From assembly GCA_900768105.1 (NCBI GenBank), contig CAAGBQ010000031.1, positions 1 through 17,822 on the forward strand: a DNA stretch of 17,822 bases. The letters run 5' to 3'. This DNA is from Oscillospiraceae bacterium (lineage in GTDB: Bacteria; Bacillota; Clostridia; Oscillospirales; Ruminococcaceae). The position numbers were made by a program, and so were the translations under genes. Of this stretch, positions 6,578 to 14,949 are shown piece by piece. The notes below the pieces were generated by a model. That model had not been told where the DNA came from and did no database searches. It worked only from the letters and a program-made list of their open reading frames with translations. The stretch's first letter is position 1; each line of letters opens with the position of its first letter.

Positions 6578-8116
6578 GTGAGTTCCACTGCTGCAATAGA
6601 ACTTAAAAACATAACAAAAACATTTGGCAGCGTCGTTGCAAACAACAATATCTGCCTTACCGTAAATAAAGGCGAGATTTTATCCATTCTCGGCGAAAAC
6701 GGAAGCGGTAAAACGACGCTTATGAACATGATTTCCGGAATTTATTATCCGGACCACGGTCAAATATTCGTTGACGGAAAAGAGGTAACTATCGCTTCTC
6801 CAAAAGACGCATTTGATTACAAAATAGGTATGATTCATCAGCACTTCAAGCTTGTTGATGTGTTTTCCGCCACCGAGAATATTATTCTAGGCTCCGGCAA
6901 AAAAGGCAGGTTCAACCTTAAAAAATCCGCAGCGGAAGTTAAGGAAATAAGCGAAAAATACGGTTTTGAAATTGACCCGTCCAAAAAGATATATGAAATG
7001 TCCGTTTCCGAAAAGCAGACTGTTGAAATAATCAAGGTGCTTTACCGCGGCGCGGATATACTTATTCTTGATGAGCCTACCGCCGTTCTTACTCCGCAGG
7101 AAACCGAAAAACTTTTTAATGTTCTTCGCAGAATGAAAGAAAACGGCAAAGCCGTCATTGTAATAACCCACAAACTCCACGAAGTTCTTGAAATTTCCGA
7201 CCGCGTATCCGTTCTTCGCAAGGGCGAATATATCGGCACAGTAAACACCTGCGATACAAACGAATCCGAGCTTACCGAAATGATGGTTGGCAAAAAGATT
7301 TCTCTCAATATCGAACGCGGCGAGCCAAAAGACCCCACCGACCGCCTTGTAGTAAAAAATATCAACTATACCGGACGCGACGGAATAGTGCTGCTCAACA
7401 ATGTTTCCTTTGAAGCCCGCTCCGGAGAAATTCTCGGCATTGCCGGCATTGCCGGCAGCGGCCAGCGCGAGCTGCTTGAAACCATTGCGGGGCTTATCCA
7501 TCCCTCAAGCGGCGAAATCCTCTATAATAATCCGCAAACCGGTGAGGTTGATAACCTCCGCGACAAAACCCCGCTCCAAATTCGTGAGCTTGGCGTTCGC
7601 CTCTCTTTCGTTCCGGAGGACCGCCTCGGCATGGGACTTGTTGGCGATATGGATATTGTGGATAATATGATGCTCCGCAGTTACAGCAAAGGCAACACAA
7701 TGTTCTTGGAACGCAAGGAGCCGCGCGACCTTGCAGAAAAGATAATCGATGAGCTTGAGGTTGTAACTCCGGATGTAAATACCCCCGTTCGAAAGCTTTC
7801 CGGCGGCAATGTGCAAAAGGTTCTTGTAGGCCGCGAAATCGCTTCCGCTCCCACCGTTCTTATGGCCGCTTATCCCGTCCGCGGACTTGATATAAACTCC
7901 TCGTACCTTATTTATAACCTGCTTAATCAGCAAAAAGAAAACGGCGTAGCGGTTGTCTTCGTCGGCGAGGACCTTGATGTTCTTCTTGAGCTTTGCGACA
8001 GAATTATGGTCATCTCCTCCGGAAAAATAACCGGCATGGTTGATGCCAGAACAGTTACAAAAGAGGAAGTCGGACTTCTTATGACCAAATCGAACAGAGG
8101 TGAAGCAGATGAATAA
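6578..8116 (+). CDS. Nucleoside ABC importer, double-domain ATP-binding protein
   Basis: Energises the importer from the cytosolic side. A GTG start with GGGAGG at 6565-6570 gives 512 residues, usual for the NupO/YufO/RnsB group. The first ATPase domain is complete: Walker A GENGSGKTT (39-47), Q-loop Gln88 in MIHQHF, signature-like SVSEKQ (142-147), Walker B ILILDEPT (161-168) and H-loop VITHKLHE. The second keeps a canonical signature LSGGNVQK (408-415). Its P-loop lysine is replaced (GIAGSGQRE, Gln296) and its Walker B reads VLMAAYPVRGLD (427-438) without the Asp-Glu pair, so this site probably binds but does not hydrolyse ATP. Such asymmetry is known for sugar/nucleoside ABC ATPases. Its stop codon overlaps the next gene by eight bases, showing translational coupling. 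Confidence 0.94.
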   Translation: MSSTAAIELKNITKTFGSVVANNNICLTVNKGEILSILGENGSGKTTLMNMISGIYYPDHGQIFVDGKEVTIASPKDAFDYKIGMIHQHFKLVDVFSATENIILGSGKKGRFNLKKSAAEVKEISEKYGFEIDPSKKIYEMSVSEKQTVEIIKVLYRGADILILDEPTAVLTPQETEKLFNVLRRMKENGKAVIVITHKLHEVLEISDRVSVLRKGEYIGTVNTCDTNESELTEMMVGKKISLNIERGEPKDPTDRLVVKNINYTGRDGIVLLNNVSFEARSGEILGIAGIAGSGQRELLETIAGLIHPSSGEILYNNPQTGEVDNLRDKTPLQIRELGVRLSFVPEDRLGMGLVGDMDIVDNMMLRSYSKGNTMFLERKEPRDLAEKIIDELEVVTPDVNTPVRKLSGGNVQKVLVGREIASAPTVLMAAYPVRGLDINSSYLIYNLLNQQKENGVAVVFVGEDLDVLLELCDRIMVISSGKITGMVDARTVTKEEVGLLMTKSNRGEADE

Positions 8117-9221
8117 TACCGAAAAAACAAAGCGCGAGCCTTTGTTCCATATAGTAAAGCGTTCCTCCATGATATGGTGGAAATCATGGCTTATCCGAAT
8201 CGGCTCCGTTGCCGCTGCGCTTATAGTCTGCGCACTTATAACAGTGCTCCTTACCGGTAAGAACCCGTTAAGCATATATGCCACCATGATTGACGGTTCC
8301 TTCGGAACCCCTCGCCGTATCTGGAGCCTTTTCCAGAACATAGCCATCCTTCTCTGCATCTCCCTTGCGGTAACTCCTGCATTTAAAATGCGCTTTTGGA
8401 ATACCGGCGCTGAGGGACAGGTTCTTATCGGAGGTCTTGCTACCGCAAGCTGCATGATACTTTTCGGTGACAAGCTTCCCACCCTGCTTCTCTTCCCGAT
8501 TATGATTATTGCTTCCGTTGCTGCGGGTGCAATTTGGGGACTTATTCCGGCTGTGTTCCGTGCAAAATGGAACACCAACGAAACGCTGTTCACCCTTATG
8601 ATGAACTATATTGCAATCCAGATTGTATCTTTCTTTGCATATATTTGGTCCGTACCGAAAGGCTCCGGACAGGTTGGCGTTATAAACAGCGCCACAAAAG
8701 CGGGTTGGCTCCCCTCCATCGGCGGTCACGATTATCTGCTTAATATTATAATTGTTGCCGTACTTACCGTTGCGGTTTATATTTACCTCCGTTACAGCAA
8801 ACACGGATATGAAATCGAGGTTGTGGGCGAAAGCGAAAACACTGCAAGATACATCGGCATTGATGTTAAAAAAGTTATTATCCGCACAATGCTTCTTTCC
8901 GGTGCAATTTGCGGTATTGCCGGCTTTCTGCTTGTAAGCGGAACCGACCACACCTTTACAAGAGATCTTGCCGCAGGTCGCGGCTTTACCGCAATTATGG
9001 TTTCCTGGCTTGCAAAGTTTAACCCGCTTTACATGGTGCTCACTTCGTTTATAATCGTGTTCCTGCAAAAGGGCGCGGGCGAAATTTCCACCATCTTCGG
9101 TCTTAACGATTCATTCTCCGATATACTAACCGGCATTATTATTTTCTTCATTATCGGAAGCGAATTTTTCATCAATTACAGCATCAAACGCAGCGAATCT
9201 TCGAAAGGAGGGAAAGAATAA
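8109..9221 (+). CDS. Nucleoside ABC importer permease 1
   Basis: Integral membrane subunit of 370 residues (NupP/YufP/RnsC type, BPD_transp_2 family). After a basic N-terminus come about eight to ten hydrophobic helices, starting with IGSVAAALIVCALITVLLTG and including LLLFPIMIIASVAAGAIWG. The family loop NTNETLFTLMMNYIA (about 155-169) and the cytosolic coupling segment EVVGESENTARYIGIDV (237-253) are present. I chose the ATG at 8109 over the GTG at 8100, because AGAGG (8096-8100) is correctly spaced for the ATG and overlaps the GTG. It overlaps the ATPase gene by eight bases and the second permease by one base (TAATG), so all three are one translation unit. Confidence 0.92.
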   Translation: MNNTEKTKREPLFHIVKRSSMIWWKSWLIRIGSVAAALIVCALITVLLTGKNPLSIYATMIDGSFGTPRRIWSLFQNIAILLCISLAVTPAFKMRFWNTGAEGQVLIGGLATASCMILFGDKLPTLLLFPIMIIASVAAGAIWGLIPAVFRAKWNTNETLFTLMMNYIAIQIVSFFAYIWSVPKGSGQVGVINSATKAGWLPSIGGHDYLLNIIIVAVLTVAVYIYLRYSKHGYEIEVVGESENTARYIGIDVKKVIIRTMLLSGAICGIAGFLLVSGTDHTFTRDLAAGRGFTAIMVSWLAKFNPLYMVLTSFIIVFLQKGAGEISTIFGLNDSFSDILTGIIIFFIIGSEFFINYSIKRSESSKGGKE

Positions 9222-10207
9222 TGCTTGCTTCTTTTATTCAGCGCGCGGTAATGCAGGGCATTCCGCTTCTTTTCGGTTCCACCGGTGAGATTATCACGGA
9301 AAAATCCGGCAACCTTAACCTTGGTATTCCCGGAATTATGTATGTCGGCGGAATTTGCGGCGTTATCGGTTCTTTCTTCTATGAGCAGTCTCTGCCCTCT
9401 CCGGATGCGATAAATCCTTTCCTTGCAGTGCTCATTCCGCTGCTTTGCTCCATGCTCGGCTCCTGCCTTATGGGGCTTATCTATGCTTTCCTTACCGTAA
9501 CTCTCCGTGCAAACCAGAATGTAACCGGTCTTGCACTTACAACCTTCGGCACCGGCATCGGTAATTTCTTCGGCGGCTCTCTTATCAAGCTGCTTAATTC
9601 CGATATGCCCTCCATTGCCCTTACCTCCACCAGCAACTGCTTTAAAACTTCTCTGCCCTTTGCAGATAAGCTTGGTTGGTTCGGTCAGATATTCCTTTCA
9701 TACAGCTTTATGGCGTATGCCGCAATAATCATTGCCGTTGCCGCTGCGTTTGTGCTCAAACGCACATGGGTCGGTCTTAACCTCCGCGCCGTGGGCGAAA
9801 ATCCCTCCACTGCGGATGCCGCCGGTATCAATGTCGGCAAATACAAATACCTTGCAACCTGCATTGGCAGCGTGATTGCCGGACTCGGCGGCCTTTATTA
9901 TGTTATGGACTATGCTTGCGGAGTTTGGTCCAACAACGGCTTTGGCGACAGAGGCTGGCTTTCCATCGCGCTCGTTATCTTCGCCGTATGGAAACCGAAT
10001 ATCAGCATTTTCGGTTCCATCCTCTTTGGCGGACTTTTTATTGTTCACAACTATATTCCGAACCTCAGTGTAAGCGTTCAGGAGCTTTTCAAAATGACTC
10101 CCTATGTTGTTACAATTATTGTTCTTGTAATAGTAAGCATCCGCAACCGCAGAGAGAGCCAGCCGCCGCAGCATCTCGGTCTTTCTTATTTCCGAGAAGA
10201 CCGTTAG
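9221..10207 (+). CDS. Nucleoside ABC importer permease 2
   Basis: Second integral membrane subunit, 328 residues (NupQ/YufQ/RnsD type). It opens with FIQRAVMQGIPLLFGSTGEI and EKSGNLNLGIPGIMYVGG, segments typical of this group, and contains the cytosolic coupling region NLRAVGENPSTADAAGINV (about 187-205). Eight or so hydrophobic helices are evident. Its ATG shares one base with the preceding stop, and AAGGAGGG lies just upstream. It is the last gene of the importer set and is followed by a strong terminator. The two permeases most likely form a heterodimer with the two-domain ATPase below. Confidence 0.93.
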   Translation: MLASFIQRAVMQGIPLLFGSTGEIITEKSGNLNLGIPGIMYVGGICGVIGSFFYEQSLPSPDAINPFLAVLIPLLCSMLGSCLMGLIYAFLTVTLRANQNVTGLALTTFGTGIGNFFGGSLIKLLNSDMPSIALTSTSNCFKTSLPFADKLGWFGQIFLSYSFMAYAAIIIAVAAAFVLKRTWVGLNLRAVGENPSTADAAGINVGKYKYLATCIGSVIAGLGGLYYVMDYACGVWSNNGFGDRGWLSIALVIFAVWKPNISIFGSILFGGLFIVHNYIPNLSVSVQELFKMTPYVVTIIVLVIVSIRNRRESQPPQHLGLSYFREDR

Positions 10208-10226
10208 TTTTGCCCCCTTTCATTTT

Positions 10227-10254
10227 CCCCGGCCGAAAGGTCGGGGATTTTTTT
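10227..10254 (+). terminator. Terminator of the importer operon
   Basis: An 8-bp stem (10227-10234 with 10239-10246, one G-U) capped by a GAAA tetraloop and followed by A then seven T. A textbook intrinsic terminator, 20 bases after the last permease stop. Confidence 0.93.
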
Positions 10255-10337
10255 ATGTCTTTTAGCCCGACTTTGCATAAAAATGCAGTGTTTATTCACT
10301 AATATATTACAATTTTCGGAACAATATATGAATTCCC

Positions 10338-10366
10338 TTGCTTTTGTGCGTGTTTTGCTATATAAT
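10338..10366 (+). promoter_or_regulatory. Promoter of the M23 peptidase gene
   Basis: TTGCTT (10338-10343), a 17-base spacer, and a perfect TATAAT (10361-10366). Transcription would begin near 10373, about 30 bases before the preferred TTG start. The rest of the 195-base gap between genes (10208-10402) shows only the importer terminator and AT-rich sequence. Confidence 0.8.
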
Positions 10367-10402
10367 TTAACTTAAATTTTGAAAAAGCGAGGTGCATGCT
10401 TA

Positions 10403-12121
10403 TTGAGCGTCAAAACCACGGATAAAAATAATGCCGGTTTTGATTCTGTACTTGAGTATTTGTATCTCCGTATTTACGAATTTTTCTATATTACAGGAAT
10501 ACGCTTTATTCGCCAAATAAGAGGTTTTTGTCACTTTATAGTAAACGAAGCAAAATACCTTAAAAAGCATATGGCGGAATTCTTCCGCCACATCTGGATA
10601 CATATCAGTTCATCCTTCCGCAATTTCTTTATCGGCAAATACCACGCGCTTCTTGCATACAGAAAAAGAGCCTCGAACGCCGTTTCCGTTATTCAAAACT
10701 ATAAAGAAAACAGCTTTGGTACAAATGCCTCCGCAGTTGGTACAATAATACACTGTTGGGCTGTGTTCGCATTCAAAATTCTGTGTACGATTTTTAACTA
10801 TGTCGCACCGATTCTCGCTGTTGTTTTCCTTATAGTAACCATTCGGTATTTCGAGAATTTGGATTACGGACTTGCACTTGAATCTAACGGTAAAACCATC
10901 GCTTATATCAAAAGCGAAAATACCTATAATGAAGCGGAACAAATTATCCGCAACCGTGCCTCCGCAGAGGTTGAGGATATAGTAAATGCCGCTCCGCAAT
11001 ATGCTATCGTTCCGGTAAGCGGCACAAACCTTACGGAACCGGAGGAGCTTGCAAATATCATTCTCCGCAATTCCGGAGCAAATGTATATGAAGGCTACGG
11101 CCTTTATATCGATGGTAAATTTATATGCTCCACCGATGAGGCGGACAGCCTGCTGACTGCCCTCGACGAATATCGCGAACAGTACCGTGAGGAGGGCGAC
11201 ACCGAATCCAAAATGCAGTTTGTCCAAAAAATTTCCCTTGTCGACGGCGTTTATCCCACCTCGTCAATTATGGCGACCTCGGAATTTAAAACGCTTATTA
11301 ACACGGAGGTTGAGGGCGAAAAGTATTATGTCGTTGAATCCGGCGATGCTCCGCTTTCCATTGCCGCATATTTTGATGTGAGCTATCGTGAGCTTTGCAA
11401 CATGAACCCGGGCATTGAATCCGGGGATATCCATGTAGGCGATAAGCTTGTGGTATCAAAATCGGTTTCCCTGCTTACTGTTACAAACACAAAGCGTGAG
11501 GTATACACCGAGGAAATAAAATACGGAACCAATGTCACAAAAAGTGACAAATACTATACAACTTACCGCAAAACCGTAAAGCAAGGCGTTCCCGGAGAAC
11601 AAGAGGTAACCGCCCTTGTAACATATGAAGACGGCGTTGTTGTTAACCGTCAGATACTTGCAACGGAGGTTATTACCGAGCCTATTAATGCAGAGGTCGT
11701 TGTCGGCACAAAACCGGTAAGAGTTTCTCCATCTCCCGGTTCAAGCTCAAGCGGCTTTATCTGGCCGACCATCGGCGGATATGTAAGCTGCGGCATATGG
11801 GGTTATCCCAATCACACCGGTATGGATATTGCAGGCTGCGGCTATGGAAGCAATATTTATGCTTCCGCCGCCGGCACAGTCGTTAAAGCAAAATGGAGCA
11901 AAACCGGATATGGCAACTATATAATTATAGACCACGGCGGCGGCATCCAAACCCTTTATGCGCATAACAGCAACCTTTATGTAAAGGTTGGACAATATGT
12001 AAACCAGGGCGATATAATCGCCGCTATGGGTTCCTCCGGAAATTCCACCGGTACGCATTGCCATTTTGAAATTCGTATAAACGGTCAATATGTAAACCCC
12101 GCAAAATATGTTTCCAAGTAA
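10403..12121 (+). CDS. Membrane-anchored LysM-G5-M23 peptidase (probable peptidoglycan endopeptidase)
   Basis: Probable zinc endopeptidase that cleaves peptidoglycan cross-links outside the cell. I prefer TTG at 10403, with GAGGTG at 10389-10394 (8-base spacing), over the in-frame TTG at 10379, which has no ribosome-binding site; this gives 572 residues. Order: an unusual basic N-terminal cytosolic stretch of about 115 residues, one membrane segment (about 119-150, IFNYVAPILAVVFLIVTI), a linker, LysM (about 309-352, SGDAPLSIAAYFDVSYRELC and the GDKLVV end), G5 (about 357-438), a Ser/Pro linker, then M23. Catalytic metal ligands are present: HTGMD (His471, Asp475), LYAH (His521) and THCHFEI (His554). 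There is no cleavable signal peptide. It has its own promoter and terminator. It could act in wall growth or in sporulation; nothing here decides between them. Confidence 0.9.
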   Translation: MSVKTTDKNNAGFDSVLEYLYLRIYEFFYITGIRFIRQIRGFCHFIVNEAKYLKKHMAEFFRHIWIHISSSFRNFFIGKYHALLAYRKRASNAVSVIQNYKENSFGTNASAVGTIIHCWAVFAFKILCTIFNYVAPILAVVFLIVTIRYFENLDYGLALESNGKTIAYIKSENTYNEAEQIIRNRASAEVEDIVNAAPQYAIVPVSGTNLTEPEELANIILRNSGANVYEGYGLYIDGKFICSTDEADSLLTALDEYREQYREEGDTESKMQFVQKISLVDGVYPTSSIMATSEFKTLINTEVEGEKYYVVESGDAPLSIAAYFDVSYRELCNMNPGIESGDIHVGDKLVVSKSVSLLTVTNTKREVYTEEIKYGTNVTKSDKYYTTYRKTVKQGVPGEQEVTALVTYEDGVVVNRQILATEVITEPINAEVVVGTKPVRVSPSPGSSSSGFIWPTIGGYVSCGIWGYPNHTGMDIAGCGYGSNIYASAAGTVVKAKWSKTGYGNYIIIDHGGGIQTLYAHNSNLYVKVGQYVNQGDIIAAMGSSGNSTGTHCHFEIRINGQYVNPAKYVSK

Positions 12122-12163
12122 AAAATATATCCTCCGCCCGACAAAAGCGGAGGATATATTTTT
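12121..12163 (+). terminator. Terminator after the M23 peptidase gene
   Basis: A perfect 17-bp stem (12121-12137 with 12147-12163, 9-base loop) with A on the left and five T on the right. It begins at the last base of the stop codon. The symmetric A/T flanks allow function in both directions. Confidence 0.93.
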
Positions 12164-12218
12164 ATTCGCATAAATATTTTTGTGAAAAATAATATAGTAA
12201 TAAATGCTTATAATGGCT

Positions 12219-12246
12219 TTGCAATTTTGGATTTATATGCTATAAT
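12219..12246 (+). promoter_or_regulatory. Promoter of the murA operon
   Basis: TTGCAA (12219-12224), a 16-base spacer and a perfect TATAAT (12241-12246) preceded by TGC, a full extended -10 element. The predicted start of transcription is near 12253, about 33 bases before the murA start. Confidence 0.8.
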
Positions 12247-12285
12247 AATTGTAACTGTAATCTACTTGTATAAGGGGATAGTACA

Positions 12286-13572
12286 TTGGATAAATTCGTA
12301 ATTAAAGGCGGCACGCCTCTTAAGGGTGAAGTTCAGGTAAGCGGAGCGAAAAACGCCGCCGTTGCCATAATTCCGGCAACCATTCTTGCCGGCGGTCCCT
12401 GCCTTCTTGAAAACATTCCCGATATAAGCGATGTATACACTCTTTATGATATGCTTTCGCTTATGGGTGCTACTGTTCGGATAGTAAGCCGTACCTCCGT
12501 TTTTATTGATACAAGCAATATAACCTCTCACAAAGTTCCGGAGGATCTTGCCCGCCAGCTTCGCGCATCGTATTATTTCCTTGGTGCGCTGCTTGGCAGA
12601 TTCGGTGAGGCAAATGTCCCGCTTCCCGGTGGATGCGATTTCGGCGTTCGCCCAATCGACCAGCATATAAAGGGCTTTGAAGCCCTTGGCGCAAATGTAA
12701 CCATCGGTCACGGCTCCGTTTCAATAAGCTGTGACAACCTTGTTGGAAGCCACATTTACTTTGATGTTGTTTCCGTCGGCGCAACAATAAATGTAATGCT
12801 TGCCGCCGTTATGGCAAAAGGGCTTACCATTCTTGAAAATGTTGCGAAAGAACCGCATATAGTTGACCTTGCAAACTTTCTTAATTCCCTTGGGGCAGAT
12901 ATCCGCGGCGCAGGCACCGATGTTATCAAAATTCATGGAGTTGAAAGACTGCATGGCGCAAATTATTCCATAATTCCCGACCAAATCGAAGCGGGAACCT
13001 ATATGGTAGCCGCCGCCGCCACAAAAGGCAATGTACTTATTAAAGGAGTTATTCCGAAGCACCTTGAGGCAATCACCGAAAAGCTTGTAAAAACCGGTGC
13101 CTCCGTGGTGGAATATGATGATTCCATCCGTGTTTCCGGAGAGGTTGACCACTTTGAGCATGTAAATGTAAAAACCATGCCCTATCCCGGCTTTCCTACC
13201 GATATGCAGCCGCAGATGACCACGCTTCTTGCAATTTCCCGCGGAACCAGCATTGTTACGGAGGGTGTTTGGGACAACCGCTTTAAGTACATTTCCGAGC
13301 TTTGCAGGATGGGCGCTTCAATTTCCGTTGACGGCAAGGTTGCCGTTGTACAGGGCGTCGAATCCCTTACCGGTGCGTGTGTACGCGCAGCGGACCTTCG
13401 CGCAGGCGCTGCAATGGTAATTGCGGGGCTTGTTGCACACGGCAAAACCGAAATTGAAGAAATCCACCACATAGAGCGCGGATACACCAACCTTGTGGAT
13501 AAGCTCCGCGGCCTTGGCGCGGACATCGAGCGCATAACCGTGCCGGAAAGCTCTTCCAACTACTCTGTATAA
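12286..13572 (+). CDS. murA: UDP-N-acetylglucosamine 1-carboxyvinyltransferase
   Basis: Catalyses the first committed cytosolic step of peptidoglycan synthesis, transferring enolpyruvate from PEP to UDP-GlcNAc. The 428-residue protein matches the family length. It shows the N-terminal SGAKNAAVA (19-27, with the Lys22-Asn23 pair used for substrate binding), the PEP/fosfomycin loop VPLPGGCDFGVRPID (111-125) with the reactive Cys117, and the late region FPTDMQPQMTTLLA. Having Cys, not Asp, in the loop predicts a fosfomycin-sensitive type. It starts with TTG, supported by AAGGGGA eight bases upstream and by the standard N-terminus MDKFVIKGGTPLKGEV. It is the first gene of a likely five-gene operon. 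The genome may hold a second murA copy, as is common in Firmicutes. Confidence 0.97.
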   Translation: MDKFVIKGGTPLKGEVQVSGAKNAAVAIIPATILAGGPCLLENIPDISDVYTLYDMLSLMGATVRIVSRTSVFIDTSNITSHKVPEDLARQLRASYYFLGALLGRFGEANVPLPGGCDFGVRPIDQHIKGFEALGANVTIGHGSVSISCDNLVGSHIYFDVVSVGATINVMLAAVMAKGLTILENVAKEPHIVDLANFLNSLGADIRGAGTDVIKIHGVERLHGANYSIIPDQIEAGTYMVAAAATKGNVLIKGVIPKHLEAITEKLVKTGASVVEYDDSIRVSGEVDHFEHVNVKTMPYPGFPTDMQPQMTTLLAISRGTSIVTEGVWDNRFKYISELCRMGASISVDGKVAVVQGVESLTGACVRAADLRAGAAMVIAGLVAHGKTEIEEIHHIERGYTNLVDKLRGLGADIERITVPESSSNYSV

Positions 13573-13584
13573 TTTAAAAATTTC

Positions 13585-13617
13585 CGGCGGGGCGTTTTTT
13601 TACAGACGGCTCCGCCG
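13585..13617 (+). other. Intercistronic hairpin between murA and the metallo-hydrolase gene
   Basis: CGGCGGGGC (13585-13593) pairs with GCTCCGCCG (13609-13617), nine pairs including one G-U. The run of seven T lies inside the loop and not after the stem, so it is not a standard terminator. It could stabilise or process the mRNA. The next ribosome-binding site, GGGAGG at 13626-13631, lies just outside the stem. Confidence 0.5.
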
Positions 13618-13641
13618 ATATATTCGGGAGGCAGCCTTATC

Positions 13642-14433
13642 TTGGCAACCTTTTTTACTCTTGCAAGCTCCAGCGCAGGAAACTCCTCGTACATAGGCGC
13701 CCTTTGCTGCGGAATCCTTGTGGATTGCGGCATATGCTGCCGCAGCGTTACAAGCGGCCTTGCTGCCCGCGATATAGAACCGGAAAAGCTTTCCGGAATC
13801 CTTGTCACTCACGAACATATCGACCATGTAAGAGGGCTTAAAGTGCTTTTAAAGCGCTATAATCTTCCTCTTTATGCTTCTGCGCCGGTTTTGCGCTACC
13901 TTACGGAATACGGACTTGTTCCGGAATCGGCAGAGCTTCATGAAATTGACGAGCGCGAATTTGTGCTTGGCGGAATGCTTATAGAACCGTTTCTCACATC
14001 TCATGACAGCGTAGGAAGCCGCGGATACCGTGTTACAACACCGGACGAGCACCGTATAACCGTATGCACGGATACCGGCTTTATCACCACCGGTGCTCGC
14101 GAGCACCTGCTCGGAAGCGATGCCGTGCTCATAGAATCCAATTATGACAAAGCAATGCTCATGGCGGGCAAATATCCCTATCCGCTGAAAAAGCGCATTG
14201 ATGGTAAGCTTGGGCATCTTTCAAATGCGGATTGTGCCGCATTCTTGCCGGAGCTTGTGCGCAGCGGCGCCACACACATTATTCTCGGACATTTAAGCAA
14301 AGAGAACAATCTTCCGGAGCTTGCGGAGCAAACCTCCGTTTCGGAGCTTTCCCTTTCCGGAATGCGGCGCGATGACGACTATGTGCTTTTTGCCGCACCG
14401 AGAAGCGAGCTTTCCGAAAATATTTTGCTTTAA
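13642..14433 (+). CDS. walJ: Metallo-beta-lactamase-fold hydrolase, WalJ/YycJ-like
   Basis: A cytosolic di-metal hydrolase of the YycJ/WalJ/VicX group, thought to be a nuclease-like protein linked to the coordination of division and wall synthesis. The 263-residue length fits. It begins with the group's FFTLASSSAGNSSYIG and has the metal site LVTHEHIDHVRG (55-66: His57, His59, Asp61, His62), SHDSVGS (His121), CTDTGFIT (Asp144) and LGHLSKENN (His217). The TTG start is backed by GGGAGG ten bases upstream; translation from TTG gives the family N-terminus. It sits between murA and rlmH with only ten bases to rlmH. In Bacillus the same gene lies in the walRK locus close to rlmH; here the two-component genes are absent. 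The symbol is by similarity. Confidence 0.88.
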   Translation: MATFFTLASSSAGNSSYIGALCCGILVDCGICCRSVTSGLAARDIEPEKLSGILVTHEHIDHVRGLKVLLKRYNLPLYASAPVLRYLTEYGLVPESAELHEIDEREFVLGGMLIEPFLTSHDSVGSRGYRVTTPDEHRITVCTDTGFITTGAREHLLGSDAVLIESNYDKAMLMAGKYPYPLKKRIDGKLGHLSNADCAAFLPELVRSGATHIILGHLSKENNLPELAEQTSVSELSLSGMRRDDDYVLFAAPRSELSENILL

Positions 14434-14443
14434 CGGAGGAAAA

Positions 14444-14929
14444 ATGCGCACAATAAATATTATTTGCGTCGGAACACTTAAAGAAAAGTACCTGCGCGAA
14501 GCCGCAGCCGAATACGAAAAGCGGCTTTCTCCCTATTGCAAGCTCAAAATAACCGAGCTTTCGGAATACAAACTTCCGGATAAGCCTTCGCAATCGGAAA
14601 TCTCCCGCTGCATAGAAGCGGAAGGCACTGCGATTCTTTCAAAAATCCCGCAAAATGCCGTAATTGCGGCAATGTGCATAGAGGGAGAAATGCTTTCCTC
14701 CGAAGATTTTTCAAAACGGCTTTCCTCCCTTATGGCAAACGAAACCGCAAGCGAGCTTTGCTTCGTAATCGGCGGTTCCTACGGGCTTTATGAAGAAATC
14801 AAAAGAAAAGCTGCTCTTCGGCTTTCGCTTTCGCGCATGACCTTCACTCACCAGCTTTCCCGCGTGCTTATTTTGGAACAGCTTTATCGCGCATTTCAAA
14901 TTTCCACGGGTGGAAAGTATCATAAATAA
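14444..14929 (+). CDS. rlmH: 23S rRNA (pseudouridine-1915-N3)-methyltransferase
   Basis: SPOUT-class methyltransferase that modifies pseudouridine 1915 in helix 69 of 23S rRNA, using S-adenosylmethionine in assembled ribosomes. The 161 residues match the family (about 155-160). The knotted C-terminal half is clear: FVIGGSYGLYEEI (107-119, cofactor loop), MTFTHQLSRVLILEQLYRA (132-150) and the terminal GGKYHK (156-161). I take ATG at 14444, with GGAGG at 14435-14439, giving MRTINIICVGTLKEKY. A longer in-frame start at 14321 would lie inside the previous gene and is not needed. It is ten bases after the metallo-hydrolase stop and twenty bases before the topoisomerase gene. Confidence 0.97.
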   Translation: MRTINIICVGTLKEKYLREAAAEYEKRLSPYCKLKITELSEYKLPDKPSQSEISRCIEAEGTAILSKIPQNAVIAAMCIEGEMLSSEDFSKRLSSLMANETASELCFVIGGSYGLYEEIKRKAALRLSLSRMTFTHQLSRVLILEQLYRAFQISTGGKYHK

Positions 14930-14949
14930 AATTAACCGAAAGGTGAAAA

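Noticed and set aside
7505..8593. A 362-codon minus-strand open frame across the ATPase/permease junction
   Set aside because: It covers two certain + strand genes whose overlap structure is normal, and its translation shows no domain.
10379..10402. An in-frame TTG at 10379 as start of the M23 peptidase
   Set aside because: It lies about six bases from the predicted transcription start with no ribosome-binding site, while TTG at 10403 has GAGGTG at ideal spacing.
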